Of a DNA stretch of 64,000 nucleotides, positions 28,375 through 36,344 are shown piece by piece (position 1 is the stretch's first letter; each line of letters opens with the position of its first letter). The DNA lies in contig JBKBHF010000008.1 of assembly GCA_046297695.1 (NCBI GenBank), positions 36,796-100,795 on the forward strand, given 5' to 3'. The notes under the pieces are model-generated. The model was not told the origin of the DNA, made no database searches, and saw only the letters and a program-made list of their open reading frames with translations. Source of the DNA: Permianibacter sp046297695. GTDB taxonomy: Bacteria > Pseudomonadota > Gammaproteobacteria > Enterobacterales > Permianibacteraceae. Both the position numbers and the translations under genes were made by a program.

Positions 28375-29628
28375 TCAGGCCTTGTCTTCGCTGTCCGGCA
28401 CCGGCCCGGTCAGTTCGCCTTCCCATTTCGCGACGACCGCCGTTGCGACCGAGTTGCCGACGACGTTGGTCGCCGAACGCGCCATGTCGAGGAAATGATC
28501 GACACCGAGGATCAACAGCAAACCGGCTTCCGGAATGTTGAACTGCGACAGCGTGGCGGCGATCACCACCAGCGAGGCACGCGGCACACCGGCCATGCCT
28601 TTCGAGGTCAGCATCAGAATGAGCAACATCGTGATCTGGGTACCGAGCGACAGCTCGATACCATAGGCTTGGGCGATGAACACGGTCGCGAAGGTGCAGT
28701 ACATCATCGAACCGTCGAGGTTGAACGAATAACCGACCGGCAGCACGAACGAAGCAATGCGATTGCTGCAACCGAATTTCTCCAGCTGCGCCAGCGTTTT
28801 CGGATAGGCCGCTTCACTCGATGCAGTCGAGAACGACAGAATCAGCGGCTCGCGCACCGACTTGATTAACTCGATAACCCGACGGCCAAGGAAGATACCG
28901 CCCAGCGCCATCAGCACCAGCCACAGGATCAGAATGCTCAGGTAGAACTCGCCCATGAACCAGGCGAAGTCGGCGATGATGCCGAAACCGCTCTTGGCAA
29001 TGACACCGGCGACCGCGGCGAACACCGCGATCGGCGCCAACCACATGACATAGCCGGTGACTTTCAGCATGACATGGGCAGTGATGTCGATCACTTCGAT
29101 CAGCGCTTTGCCACGCTCACCCATTGCTGCCAGGCCGGTACCAAAGAACAGCGAGAACACGACGATCTGCAAGATCTCATTTTTGGCCATGCCATCGATC
29201 ACCGAGGCCGGCACCAAGTGGGTGATGAATTCCTTCAGTGTCAGCGACGCGCCACTGATGCCGCTGCTGGCAGTGGCATCGAGCACGACCTTGCCAACCA
29301 GCGCATCGCCCGGGCGGAACAGGTTGACCATGATGAGGCCGAGCGTCAGTGAAATGATCGAAGCAAAAATGAACCACAGCAGCGCCTTGCCGCCAACCCG
29401 GCCAACCGCAGCCAGATCGCCCATCTTGGCGACACCGACCACGAGCGTGGCGAACACCAATGGCGCGATGATCATCTTGATCAGGCGCAGGAAAATCGTC
29501 GTGATCAGGCTCATGGCATCGGCGAAGCCGGCAATGCTCGGCTCATAGAAGCCGTTGACGACATAACCGGCCAACAAACCAAGCAACAGACCGATGATGA
29601 TGTAGAGCGTCAGGCGACTGGCTTTCAT
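28375..29628 (-). CDS. Dicarboxylate/amino acid:cation symporter
   Basis: This 417-residue inner-membrane transporter of the DAACS family imports glutamate, aspartate or C4-dicarboxylates with protons or sodium. Eight or more helices are visible, together with the serine-rich re-entrant loop STASSEAAYPKTL, the unwound helix GYSFNLDGSMMYCTFA and the second hairpin TSKGMAGVPRASLVV with DHFLDMARSATNVVGN. The substrate cannot be decided from sequence. It sits between parB, which has its own terminator, and a small membrane protein. Confidence 0.93.
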   Translation of the reverse strand: MKASRLTLYIIIGLLLGLLAGYVVNGFYEPSIAGFADAMSLITTIFLRLIKMIIAPLVFATLVVGVAKMGDLAAVGRVGGKALLWFIFASIISLTLGLIMVNLFRPGDALVGKVVLDATASSGISGASLTLKEFITHLVPASVIDGMAKNEILQIVVFSLFFGTGLAAMGERGKALIEVIDITAHVMLKVTGYVMWLAPIAVFAAVAGVIAKSGFGIIADFAWFMGEFYLSILILWLVLMALGGIFLGRRVIELIKSVREPLILSFSTASSEAAYPKTLAQLEKFGCSNRIASFVLPVGYSFNLDGSMMYCTFATVFIAQAYGIELSLGTQITMLLILMLTSKGMAGVPRASLVVIAATLSQFNIPEAGLLLILGVDHFLDMARSATNVVGNSVATAVVAKWEGELTGPVPDSEDKA

Positions 29629-29691
29629 GCGTGGGGAATCCCTGTCGTTGTTGGCGCAACTCGGTGCGGAGTGCGGTCAGTGGGTGAAGAA

Positions 29692-29710
29692 AGAGCGGCA
29701 GCGCCGCTCT
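29692..29710 (-). terminator. Terminator of parB
   Basis: AGAGCGGC and its complement surround a 3-base loop, 13 bases after the parB stop. A T-rich stretch follows on the minus strand. Confidence 0.8.
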
Positions 29711-29723
29711 GTTCCGCCAAGAC

Positions 29724-30617
29724 TCAGTCCTCGCCGACGATACCCAGTTTGGCGAGCACGCCATCGAGTTGCTCAAGCGAGCTGTAGGCAATGACGAGTT
29801 TGCCGGCGTGCTTGCTCGACTGCTCGAACCGCACCGGCGTGCCGAGCATTTCGGCGAGCTGGCGTTCGAGGCGGGCAACATCGCTGGCGCCTTGTTCCGG
29901 CTTGGCAGCTTTTTCTGCCACCGGTTGCAGCAAGCGGCGCACCAGTTTCTCGGTGTCGCGTACCGTCAATTGCTTGGCAGCGACTTCGCGCGCGGCTTCC
30001 ACCTGTTGTTTAGGCTCCAGCGACAACAGCGCGCGGGCATGGCCCATCTCGATATCGCCACGCTCAAGCAGGGTTTTGACATCGGCGTGCAGATGCAACA
30101 GGCGCAGCAGGTTGGTCACCGAGACCCGCGACTTGCCGACCGCGGTTGCCACTTGTTCCTGGGTCAGCTGGAAGTCGTGAATCAGCCGTTGCAGGCCCAT
30201 CGCTTCTTCGATGCAGTTCAGATCTTCGCGCTGGATGTTCTCGATCAGCGCCATCGCGGCCGCGCCGTGCTCGGACACTTCCTTGACCAGGCAGGGCACC
30301 TGCATCAGTCCGGCTTTCTGCGAGGCGCGCCAACGCCGTTCGCCGGCGATGATCTCGTATTTGTTGTCACCGATTCGACGGACGACGATCGGCTGGATCA
30401 GACCTTGCGCCTTGATCGACTCGGCCAGCTCGTTGAGTGCGTCTTCGGTCATCACCCGACGCGGCTGATAGCGACCCGGCTGCAAGTACTCGACTGGTAA
30501 CGGTTTCAGTTCACCGTCGGTTTCCGCCAGCGCTTTGCCGGTGCTGAGTGCTTGCGCGGTGTTGGCGCCAATCAGCGCCGACAGACCGGTGCCGAGGCCG
30601 CGTTTTTTTACTGCCAT
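29724..30617 (-). CDS. parB: Chromosome partitioning protein ParB
   Basis: This 297-residue CTP-dependent clamp binds parS and loads onto origin-proximal DNA. It starts MAVKKRGLGTGLSALIG, the usual N-terminal ParA-contact region. The nuclease-like domain carries GERRWRASQKAGL, the helix-turn-helix is near SRVSVTNLLRL, and a C-terminal dimerisation domain follows. The start at 30617 matches the family; earlier in-frame residues do not. It lies 115 bases after parA, and three parS-like sites lie at 58-60 kb. Confidence 0.98.
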   Translation of the reverse strand: MAVKKRGLGTGLSALIGANTAQALSTGKALAETDGELKPLPVEYLQPGRYQPRRVMTEDALNELAESIKAQGLIQPIVVRRIGDNKYEIIAGERRWRASQKAGLMQVPCLVKEVSEHGAAAMALIENIQREDLNCIEEAMGLQRLIHDFQLTQEQVATAVGKSRVSVTNLLRLLHLHADVKTLLERGDIEMGHARALLSLEPKQQVEAAREVAAKQLTVRDTEKLVRRLLQPVAEKAAKPEQGASDVARLERQLAEMLGTPVRFEQSSKHAGKLVIAYSSLEQLDGVLAKLGIVGED

Positions 30618-30700
30618 TGTTGTCGTCCCCAATGTGATTCGGATGCTCGCTGCGCTGGCAGCGAAACCGGTGCGCCACGCTGGCGTGACCACACCGAAGC

Positions 30701-30721
30701 GCGCGCTCGACCTGAGCGCGC
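30701..30721 (-). other. Hairpin between parA and parB
   Basis: GCGCGCTC and its complement enclose a 5-base loop, 11 bases after the parA stop. With no U-tract it may modulate rather than end the transcript. Confidence 0.5.
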
Positions 30722-30732
30722 GAGATCATTTT

Positions 30733-31524
30733 TTATTGCACGGACATTTCCGAGAACGGCACGTTGTCGCGCCGCAGGACCTCGCCGGCCAGCGTCAGAT
30801 AGGCTTTCGCTCCCGCCGACAGTTTGTCGTAGACCAGCGCCGGCACGCCGTGCGACGGCGCTTCCGCCAGACGGACATTGCGCGGAATGACGGTGTTGTA
30901 CAGGCGCTCGCCGAAATGTTCCTGCAATTGGGCCGCAACATCGGTCGACAGGTTGCTGCGCGGATCGAACATCGTGCGCAGCACGCCTTCGATATGCAGC
31001 TGCGGATTCAGCGCCGATTTGATCTGCTCGACCGTGTTCATCAGCGCCGAGATGCCTTCCAGCGCGTAGTACTCGCACTGCATCGGGATCAGCACCGAAT
31101 CGGCGGCGACCAGCGCATTGACCGTCAGCATGTTCAGGCTGGGCGGGCAATCGATATAGATGTAGTCGTACTGGCCGAGGATAGGCGCCAACGCCAGTTC
31201 GAGTCGGTGCTCTTTCTGCTCGATTTCGAGCAGGTGCACTTCGGCGGCGGTCAGTTCCTGGTTGGCCGGGATCAGGTCGTAACCGGCGTTGGCGGCCTTG
31301 ATGATGGCACCGCGGGCATCGATATCACCCATCAGCACATCATAAACAGTCGCTTCGAGGCCATGCTTGTTGACGCCGCTGCCCATGGTCGCGTTGCCCT
31401 GCGGGTCCAGATCGATCAGCAGCACCCGACGATGGGTGGCGGCGAGGCTGGCAGCGAGGTTGATGCTGGTGGTGGTCTTGCCGACACCACCCTTCTGATT
31501 GGCAACTGCGATGATGCGACCCAC
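30733..31524 (-). CDS. parA: Chromosome partitioning ATPase ParA (Soj)
   Basis: This 263-residue Walker-type ATPase drives segregation of ParB-bound origins over the nucleoid. The deviant Walker A motif is KGGVGKTTTSINLAA, with DLDPQGNATMGSG and the Walker B region YIYIDCPPSLN. The start is GTG 31524, with GGGAG seven bases upstream. It lacks the N-terminal DNA-binding extension of plasmid type Ia ParA proteins, so it is the chromosomal type. Confidence 0.98.
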   Translation of the reverse strand: MGRIIAVANQKGGVGKTTTSINLAASLAATHRRVLLIDLDPQGNATMGSGVNKHGLEATVYDVLMGDIDARGAIIKAANAGYDLIPANQELTAAEVHLLEIEQKEHRLELALAPILGQYDYIYIDCPPSLNMLTVNALVAADSVLIPMQCEYYALEGISALMNTVEQIKSALNPQLHIEGVLRTMFDPRSNLSTDVAAQLQEHFGERLYNTVIPRNVRLAEAPSHGVPALVYDKLSAGAKAYLTLAGEVLRRDNVPFSEMSVQ

Positions 31525-31582
31525 GGAAGGCTCCCGAGCGAAAGACCGGTGTTCAAAACCGGGGCGTTAGGTTAACGGATCT

Positions 31583-31599
31583 GTGGAACGCGGTTCCAC
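31583..31599. promoter_or_regulatory. Palindrome upstream of parA (candidate operator)
   Basis: GTGGAAC-GCG-GTTCCAC is a perfect 7+7 inverted repeat, 59 bases upstream of the parA start. Its arms are parS half-sites in the reversed order, so ParB or ParA binding is conceivable. Confidence 0.5.
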
Positions 31600-31620
31600 G
31601 GCACAGATCGGTGCAATGCC

Positions 31621-31629
31621 TGTGGATAA
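31621..31629 (-). promoter_or_regulatory. Perfect DnaA box upstream of parA
   Basis: TGTGGATAA on the plus strand is the complement of the consensus box TTATCCACA. It is intergenic, 97 bases upstream of the parA start. Confidence 0.55.
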
Positions 31630-31735
31630 GCAGGTAAAAGAACGATTTCGCCCACATTTCCGGCGGCTTGACGACTCAGCAGCACTCGGCGACGACTTGG
31701 CCGCCTCATTGCCCACGGCTGTCGCCCGGCTCAGC

Positions 31736-32638
31736 TCAGCGCGGAAATCGGCAGCTGAACAGCTGGGCCGGGATGGCAGCATCGTCCGGATCATTGACCA
31801 GCAGCAGCTCGTCACCAGCGATGACCAAACCTTCCAGCTTGATTGGCTCGGCCAGCGGCCACCAGCCGACCAGCCGGTGCCGGTCGTCGAAGCGGGCGAG
31901 GGCGGCACCGACACAGGGCCCGTCATGATAGGTGTCGTCAGTCGCTTCGGCGATGGCGGTGGCCAGCCAGCCATCGGCCAGCGCGACGGCGTCGCTGACG
32001 CTGGCGACCACATCGCGCAGGCTCGGAAGGGTCACCGCGGTCAGGGTCAGCGCCGGCAACGGCTGCTCCGGCTCAGTCAACGCCACCAGCCAGTCAACCA
32101 GGAGGCAACTCACCACGGTGCTGATCGGATGAACGCGGTTACCGCGGCTGACAAAATGGATACGGTCGGCGCGCAGGAACACCGCTTCCACATTGATTTG
32201 GTCGAGCTTGCGAGCAATGGCGGCATAGAACCGCTCGAGCGAGTAAGTGCTGACATCGCCGGCGAGCGACCCGTCCTGCCGCAGGCCAAGCCGCACCGCT
32301 CGCCGCCGGGCAGGCGTCGAACCGGACCCGAATGCCAGCAGCGAGCCATGCGGATAGTCGGCACTCGCCGGCACCAGCAACAGCGCTTCCCAGTCCGGCT
32401 TCAGACGCTTGCGAGCGACTTTTTCCGCCGGCAGCAAGCCCGGCAACAACGTCTGCAACTGCCCGGCTTGATCCGGCATCGAGCGCCGAAATGATGCGAT
32501 CCCCAGCTCATCGTCGGCGATCACATGCAGAAAATCGCCGATGCAAACCAGCCCGCTGGCGGCGCTGAGGGCCCCGGACCGACCGGCCGCATCGACGATA
32601 TTCAGCTGGCGTAGCGGGGTTGGCTTCAGCATGGACAT
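31736..32638 (-). CDS. Unknown protein inserted between rsmG and parA
   Basis: This 300-residue cytosolic protein has no signal peptide. I do not recognise it with confidence. It is rich in short beta-strand-like segments with alternating hydrophobics and glycines (for example LEGLVIAGDELLLVND and SGLVCIGDFLHVIADDE), which suggests a beta-propeller or similar repeat fold. The start MSMLKPTPLRQL at 32638 lies 43 bases after rsmG, so it is probably in the mnmG-rsmG-par transcript direction. In most relatives rsmG is directly followed by parA, so this is an insertion into a conserved cluster. Confidence 0.7.
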   Translation of the reverse strand: MSMLKPTPLRQLNIVDAAGRSGALSAASGLVCIGDFLHVIADDELGIASFRRSMPDQAGQLQTLLPGLLPAEKVARKRLKPDWEALLLVPASADYPHGSLLAFGSGSTPARRRAVRLGLRQDGSLAGDVSTYSLERFYAAIARKLDQINVEAVFLRADRIHFVSRGNRVHPISTVVSCLLVDWLVALTEPEQPLPALTLTAVTLPSLRDVVASVSDAVALADGWLATAIAEATDDTYHDGPCVGAALARFDDRHRLVGWWPLAEPIKLEGLVIAGDELLLVNDPDDAAIPAQLFSCRFPR

Positions 32639-32681
32639 GCTCCTGAGGGCTCACCCGCCCGCCACGGCCGCGGAAAGGCCA

Positions 32682-33302
32682 TTAACTGCGTAACCGGACG
32701 ACACAGCGCTCGGCTGGCAGGCCCGGCACCGTCAGCGGCAGAACATCGGCATTCAGTCCGGCCGGCATGGCGGCCAGCTCGGCGCTGGCGCTCTGGCTTT
32801 TCATCGCCAGCCATTCGCCGTCGGGCGCCAGCAGGTGGCGGGTCAGATCGTGAAAAAGCTTGAGTTCGGCAAAGGCCCGACTGGTGATTTGCTGGTACTG
32901 ACCCTGATGCGCCTCGACTCGCGCCTGCACTGACGTGACATTGGTTAGGCCGAGCTCGTGCACCATCTGGCGGACAAAGCGGATTTTCTTGCCGTTCGAG
33001 TCGAGCGCGGTGATGGCGAGATCCGGCCGCACAATCGCCAGCGGCAACGCCGGAAAACCGGGGCCGGTGCCGACATCAAGCAGGGTCGGGCCGGTCAGAT
33101 AGGGCAGCAGCGACAGCGAATCGAGGATGTGCAGCGTGAACGCCTCCTCGCGGTCGCGGATCGCCGTCAGGTTATAGGCCTGGTTCCAGCGCAGCAGATT
33201 GTCGAGCAGACTCAGCAGCTTGTCGGCTTGGCTGTCGCTAATGGACTGAGCCCAGCTTTGGCAGGCAGCATGCAAACGAACAAGCAGGGGCTCGGACATC
33301 AT
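32682..33302 (-). CDS. rsmG: 16S rRNA G527 N7-methyltransferase RsmG
   Basis: This cytosolic enzyme methylates G527 of 16S rRNA. The 206-residue protein has the SAM-binding motif LLDVGTGPGFPALPLAI, the preceding region NLTAIRDREEAFTLHILDSL and the later SRAFAEL motif. Two adjacent ATG codons at 33302 and 33299 are possible starts. It usually follows mnmG directly; here a plus-strand DUF3016 gene stands between them. Confidence 0.97.
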   Translation of the reverse strand: MMSEPLLVRLHAACQSWAQSISDSQADKLLSLLDNLLRWNQAYNLTAIRDREEAFTLHILDSLSLLPYLTGPTLLDVGTGPGFPALPLAIVRPDLAITALDSNGKKIRFVRQMVHELGLTNVTSVQARVEAHQGQYQQITSRAFAELKLFHDLTRHLLAPDGEWLAMKSQSASAELAAMPAGLNADVLPLTVPGLPAERCVVRLRS

Positions 33303-33404
33303 GATCTCTGGTGCGGTGATGGCGCTGCCATTGTAGCGATGACCACGGAACCATCGCCACGCCGGCGCGGACTAAACGGGCACAAACCTGTCGGGAGAAT
33401 GACG

Positions 33405-33902
33405 ATGAAAACACCGTTGCTTGCGGCGGCGCTGCTGACACTCGCCACCGGGCCGGTCTTGGCCGCCGGCACCATTACCGTCGACTACATCCAGCCGGAG
33501 AAATTCACCGACGTCAAAGAGCGGCAATTCCAGACGGCGCCGGAGAAGAACGCCCACCTGAAGAACTTGAAAAGCTGGCTGGAGAAAGAAGGCGCCAAAC
33601 ACATTGCCGATGGCCAGACGCTGCGCTTGCGGATACTCGATATTGATCTGGCCGGTGATTTCGAACCCTGGAACGGCCCGAGCTTTCAGGATGTGCGGGT
33701 GCTGAAGGATATCTATCCGCCGCGCATCAAGCTGCAGTTCGCGCTGCAGGGGGGCGATGGAAAAGTGCTCAGCGAAGGCGAGCGGGAATTGCGTAACCTG
33801 AGCTACCTGATGGACAGCAGCTTTGCCAGCCGTAACGCGCTCGAACATGACGAGCGGATGTTGAAGGATTGGCTCAGGAAAGAGTTTCCGAAACCGGAGT
33901 AA
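33405..33902 (+). CDS. Secreted DUF3016 protein
   Basis: This 165-residue protein has a signal peptide (MKTPLLAAALLTLATGPVLAAG) and belongs to the DUF3016 family of unknown function. Family features are ITVDYIQPEKFTDVKE and the central LRLRILDIDLAGDFEPW with DVRVLKDIYPPRIKL. GGGAG at 33393 is seven bases before ATG 33405, so I prefer it to the ATG six bases earlier. It lies between mnmG and rsmG on the opposite strand and shares a terminator with mnmG. It is probably periplasmic. Confidence 0.85.
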   Translation: MKTPLLAAALLTLATGPVLAAGTITVDYIQPEKFTDVKERQFQTAPEKNAHLKNLKSWLEKEGAKHIADGQTLRLRILDIDLAGDFEPWNGPSFQDVRVLKDIYPPRIKLQFALQGGDGKVLSEGERELRNLSYLMDSSFASRNALEHDERMLKDWLRKEFPKPE

Positions 33903-33913
33903 CCCATCACTTG

Positions 33914-33946
33914 AAAAAAAAGGGCCGCGAAAGCGGCCATTTTTTG
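33914..33946. terminator. Bidirectional terminator between DUF3016 gene and mnmG
   Basis: GGCCGC and GCGGCC surround a GAAA loop, with an A-run on one side and a T-run on the other, so it serves both convergent genes. Confidence 0.9.
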
Positions 33947-33954
33947 GGTATCGC

Positions 33955-35844
33955 TTACGCCGAGGCTTTCAGCAAATTGCCTTTTTTCAGATGCACCAGC
34001 AGCAGCGAAATCGCTGCCGGCGTCACGCCACTGATACGCGCCGCCTGACCGACCGTTTCCGGTTTGACCCGGTTCAGTTTCTGCATCACTTCGGCTGACA
34101 GGCCCGTTACCGTGCTGTAGTCGAGCGACAGCGGCAGCTTGGTATTTTCGTAGCGCTGGCTGCTTTCGATTTCTTCCGCCTGGCGCTCGATGTAGCCGGC
34201 GTATTTGACCTGGATTTCCACTTGTTCCGCGACCAGCGGGTCGATGCCATCGGCGGCGAGATCCGGCGCCGCGGTCAGCTTGGCGTAATCGAGCTCGGGC
34301 CGGCGCAGCAGTTCCAGCAGGCGGTATTCGCGGGTCAGCGGCTTTTCGAAATGCTGGTTCAGGTGCGCGGCGGCCGCCGAATTCGGCTGAACAAACGTGC
34401 GATGCAGCCGGTCATGCTCAGCGGCTATCGCATCGCGCTTGCGGCAGAACGCATCCCAATGCGCGTCGGTGATGAGGCCGAGTTCGCGGCCTTTTTCGGT
34501 CAGGCGCAGATCGGCATTGTCTTCGCGCAGCAGCAAGCGGTATTCGGCGCGCGAAGTGAACATCCGGTACGGTTCCTGGGTGCCGTTGGTGGTGAGATCA
34601 TCGACCAGCACGCCGAGATAAGCTTCATCACGGCGCGGCACCCACAGATCTTTTTCCTGCGCGCGGCGGGCGGCGTTGAGGCCGGCGAGCAGGCCTTGCG
34701 CGGCCGCTTCTTCGTAGCCGGTGGTGCCGTTGATCTGGCCGGCGAAAAACAGGCCGTTCACATGCTTGCTTTCGAGCGTCGTTTTCAGTTCCCGCGGATC
34801 GAAATAATCGTATTCGATGGCGTAACCGGGCCGCAGGATGTAGGCGTTCTCGAAGCCGGTGATCGACTGCACGATCTGCATCTGGACATCAAACGGCAGC
34901 GAGGTCGAGATGCCGTTCGGATAGACCTCGTTGGTCGTCAAACCCTCCGGCTCGATGAAGATCTGGTGCGTTTCCTTGTCGGCAAAGCGGACGATCTTGT
35001 CTTCGATGCTCGGGCAATAGCGCGGGCCGATGCCTTCAATCTTGCCGCTGTACATCGGCGAGCGGTGCAGGTTGGCACGGATCACCTCAGCGGTCTTGGC
35101 GGTGGTGTGGGTGATCCAGCAGCTGATCTGTTTCGGGTGGTCGGCGCGCGAGCCGAGGAACGAGAAAACCGGGGTCGGGTTGTCGCCCGGTTGTTCCTGC
35201 AGGCCGGCGTAATTGATCGAGCGGCCATCGATGCGCGGCGGCGTACCGGTCTTCAGCCGGCCGAACTTGAACGGCAGTTCGCGCAAGCGGTTGGCCAGCC
35301 CGATTGACGGCGCATCACCGGCACGACCGCCGGAATAGTGCTGCTCACCGATATGGATGAGGCCCTGCAAAAAGGTGCCGACCGTCAGCACGACCTGCCG
35401 GGCCTTGAAGCTCAGCTGCATCTTGGTAACGACGCCGGTGACCTGATCGCCGGCCAGCAACAGATCCTCGACCGGCTGCTGGAACAGCCACAGGTTCGGC
35501 TGGTTCTCCAGCGCCTCGCGGATGTAGGCCTTGTAGAGCAAGCGGTCGGCCTGGGCGCGGGTTGCCCGTACCGCCGGGCCTTTCGAGGCGTTCAGGGTCC
35601 GGAACTGGATGCCGGCATGGTCGGCGCCGCGGGCCATGACCCCACCCAAGGCATCGATCTCTTTGACCAGATGGCCTTTGCCAATACCGCCGATGGCCGG
35701 GTTGCAGCTCATGGCGCCCAGCGTTTCGATGTTGTGACTTATTAACAACGTCCGGACACCCATGCGGGCAGCCGCCAGCGCGGCCTCGGTCCCGGCATGG
35801 CCGCCACCGACGACGATGACATCGAATTCTTGCGGGAAAATCAT
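33955..35844 (-). CDS. mnmG: tRNA uridine-5-carboxymethylaminomethyl modification enzyme MnmG (GidA)
   Basis: This FAD enzyme, with MnmE, modifies U34 of several tRNAs. The 629-residue protein begins with the dinucleotide motif GGGHAGTEAALAAARMG, followed by the signature CNPAIGGIGKGHLVKEIDALGG-like block. The second GidA signature and the C-terminal helical domain ending ISLLLVHLKKG are present. A clear sigma70 promoter lies directly upstream. Its partner mnmE is about 16 kb away. Confidence 0.98.
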   Translation of the reverse strand: MIFPQEFDVIVVGGGHAGTEAALAAARMGVRTLLISHNIETLGAMSCNPAIGGIGKGHLVKEIDALGGVMARGADHAGIQFRTLNASKGPAVRATRAQADRLLYKAYIREALENQPNLWLFQQPVEDLLLAGDQVTGVVTKMQLSFKARQVVLTVGTFLQGLIHIGEQHYSGGRAGDAPSIGLANRLRELPFKFGRLKTGTPPRIDGRSINYAGLQEQPGDNPTPVFSFLGSRADHPKQISCWITHTTAKTAEVIRANLHRSPMYSGKIEGIGPRYCPSIEDKIVRFADKETHQIFIEPEGLTTNEVYPNGISTSLPFDVQMQIVQSITGFENAYILRPGYAIEYDYFDPRELKTTLESKHVNGLFFAGQINGTTGYEEAAAQGLLAGLNAARRAQEKDLWVPRRDEAYLGVLVDDLTTNGTQEPYRMFTSRAEYRLLLREDNADLRLTEKGRELGLITDAHWDAFCRKRDAIAAEHDRLHRTFVQPNSAAAAHLNQHFEKPLTREYRLLELLRRPELDYAKLTAAPDLAADGIDPLVAEQVEIQVKYAGYIERQAEEIESSQRYENTKLPLSLDYSTVTGLSAEVMQKLNRVKPETVGQAARISGVTPAAISLLLVHLKKGNLLKASA

Positions 35845-35876
35845 GGCGTTAGCGGTACGGACGGAATGGGGCGCGC

Positions 35877-35905
35877 ATTGTAGCGGCCCGCTCGGGAATG
35901 GTCAA
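35877..35905 (-). promoter_or_regulatory. Sigma70 promoter of mnmG
   Basis: On the minus strand TTGACC (35900-35905) and TACAAT (35877-35882) are separated by 17 bases, 33 bases upstream of the mnmG start. Confidence 0.85.
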
Positions 35906-36030
35906 AATTTGCTCAGCGCAATCATTTGTAACAATATGCAGTCGGCAAAACTACAAAACGAAACGGAAGCCTGACCGGTCGGCTGCTAGCTTCGCGCTCC
36001 GACTTGATACACCACACCCGAGGAGGGCTG

Positions 36031-36339
36031 ATGACCCCGTTGTCCGATGTGTGTTCCCCCCCGTCGCTGCGGCTGTTGGCGCTGGCCGCCGCGCTGGCTG
36101 CGCTGTCTGCCTGTGCCAGCGAACCAGCCAGTTCCGCCACCCCAAAGCCGGTGCTCCAGCCCAAACCGGTCTGCAGCGCACCACCGCCGATTCCGGATAT
36201 CTGGAAGCTGGAACCGCTGCTGATCGAGCAGGGCAAGATCACGGCCGAGATGCCACGCGAACAGCGTGAACAGGCCATCCGTGAGTACATCCAGGCCAAA
36301 AACGAACGTTTCCTGAAAGACTGCCAAGTGAAGAAGTGA
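36031..36339 (+). CDS. Small lipoprotein upstream of the M6 protease
   Basis: This 102-residue lipoprotein has the signal peptide LRLLALAAALAALSAC with lipid-modified Cys28. A proline-rich spacer (SSATPKPVLQPKPVCSAPPPIP) and a charged helical end rich in E, Q and K follow. Function is unknown. A strong ribosome site (GAGGAGG, 36020-36026) fixes the start at 36031. Its stop codon lies 5 bases before the ATG of the M6 protease, so the two are almost certainly co-translated; a role in export, anchoring or control of the protease is inference. Confidence 0.8.
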   Translation: MTPLSDVCSPPSLRLLALAAALAALSACASEPASSATPKPVLQPKPVCSAPPPIPDIWKLEPLLIEQGKITAEMPREQREQAIREYIQAKNERFLKDCQVKK

Positions 36340-36344
36340 AGCAT

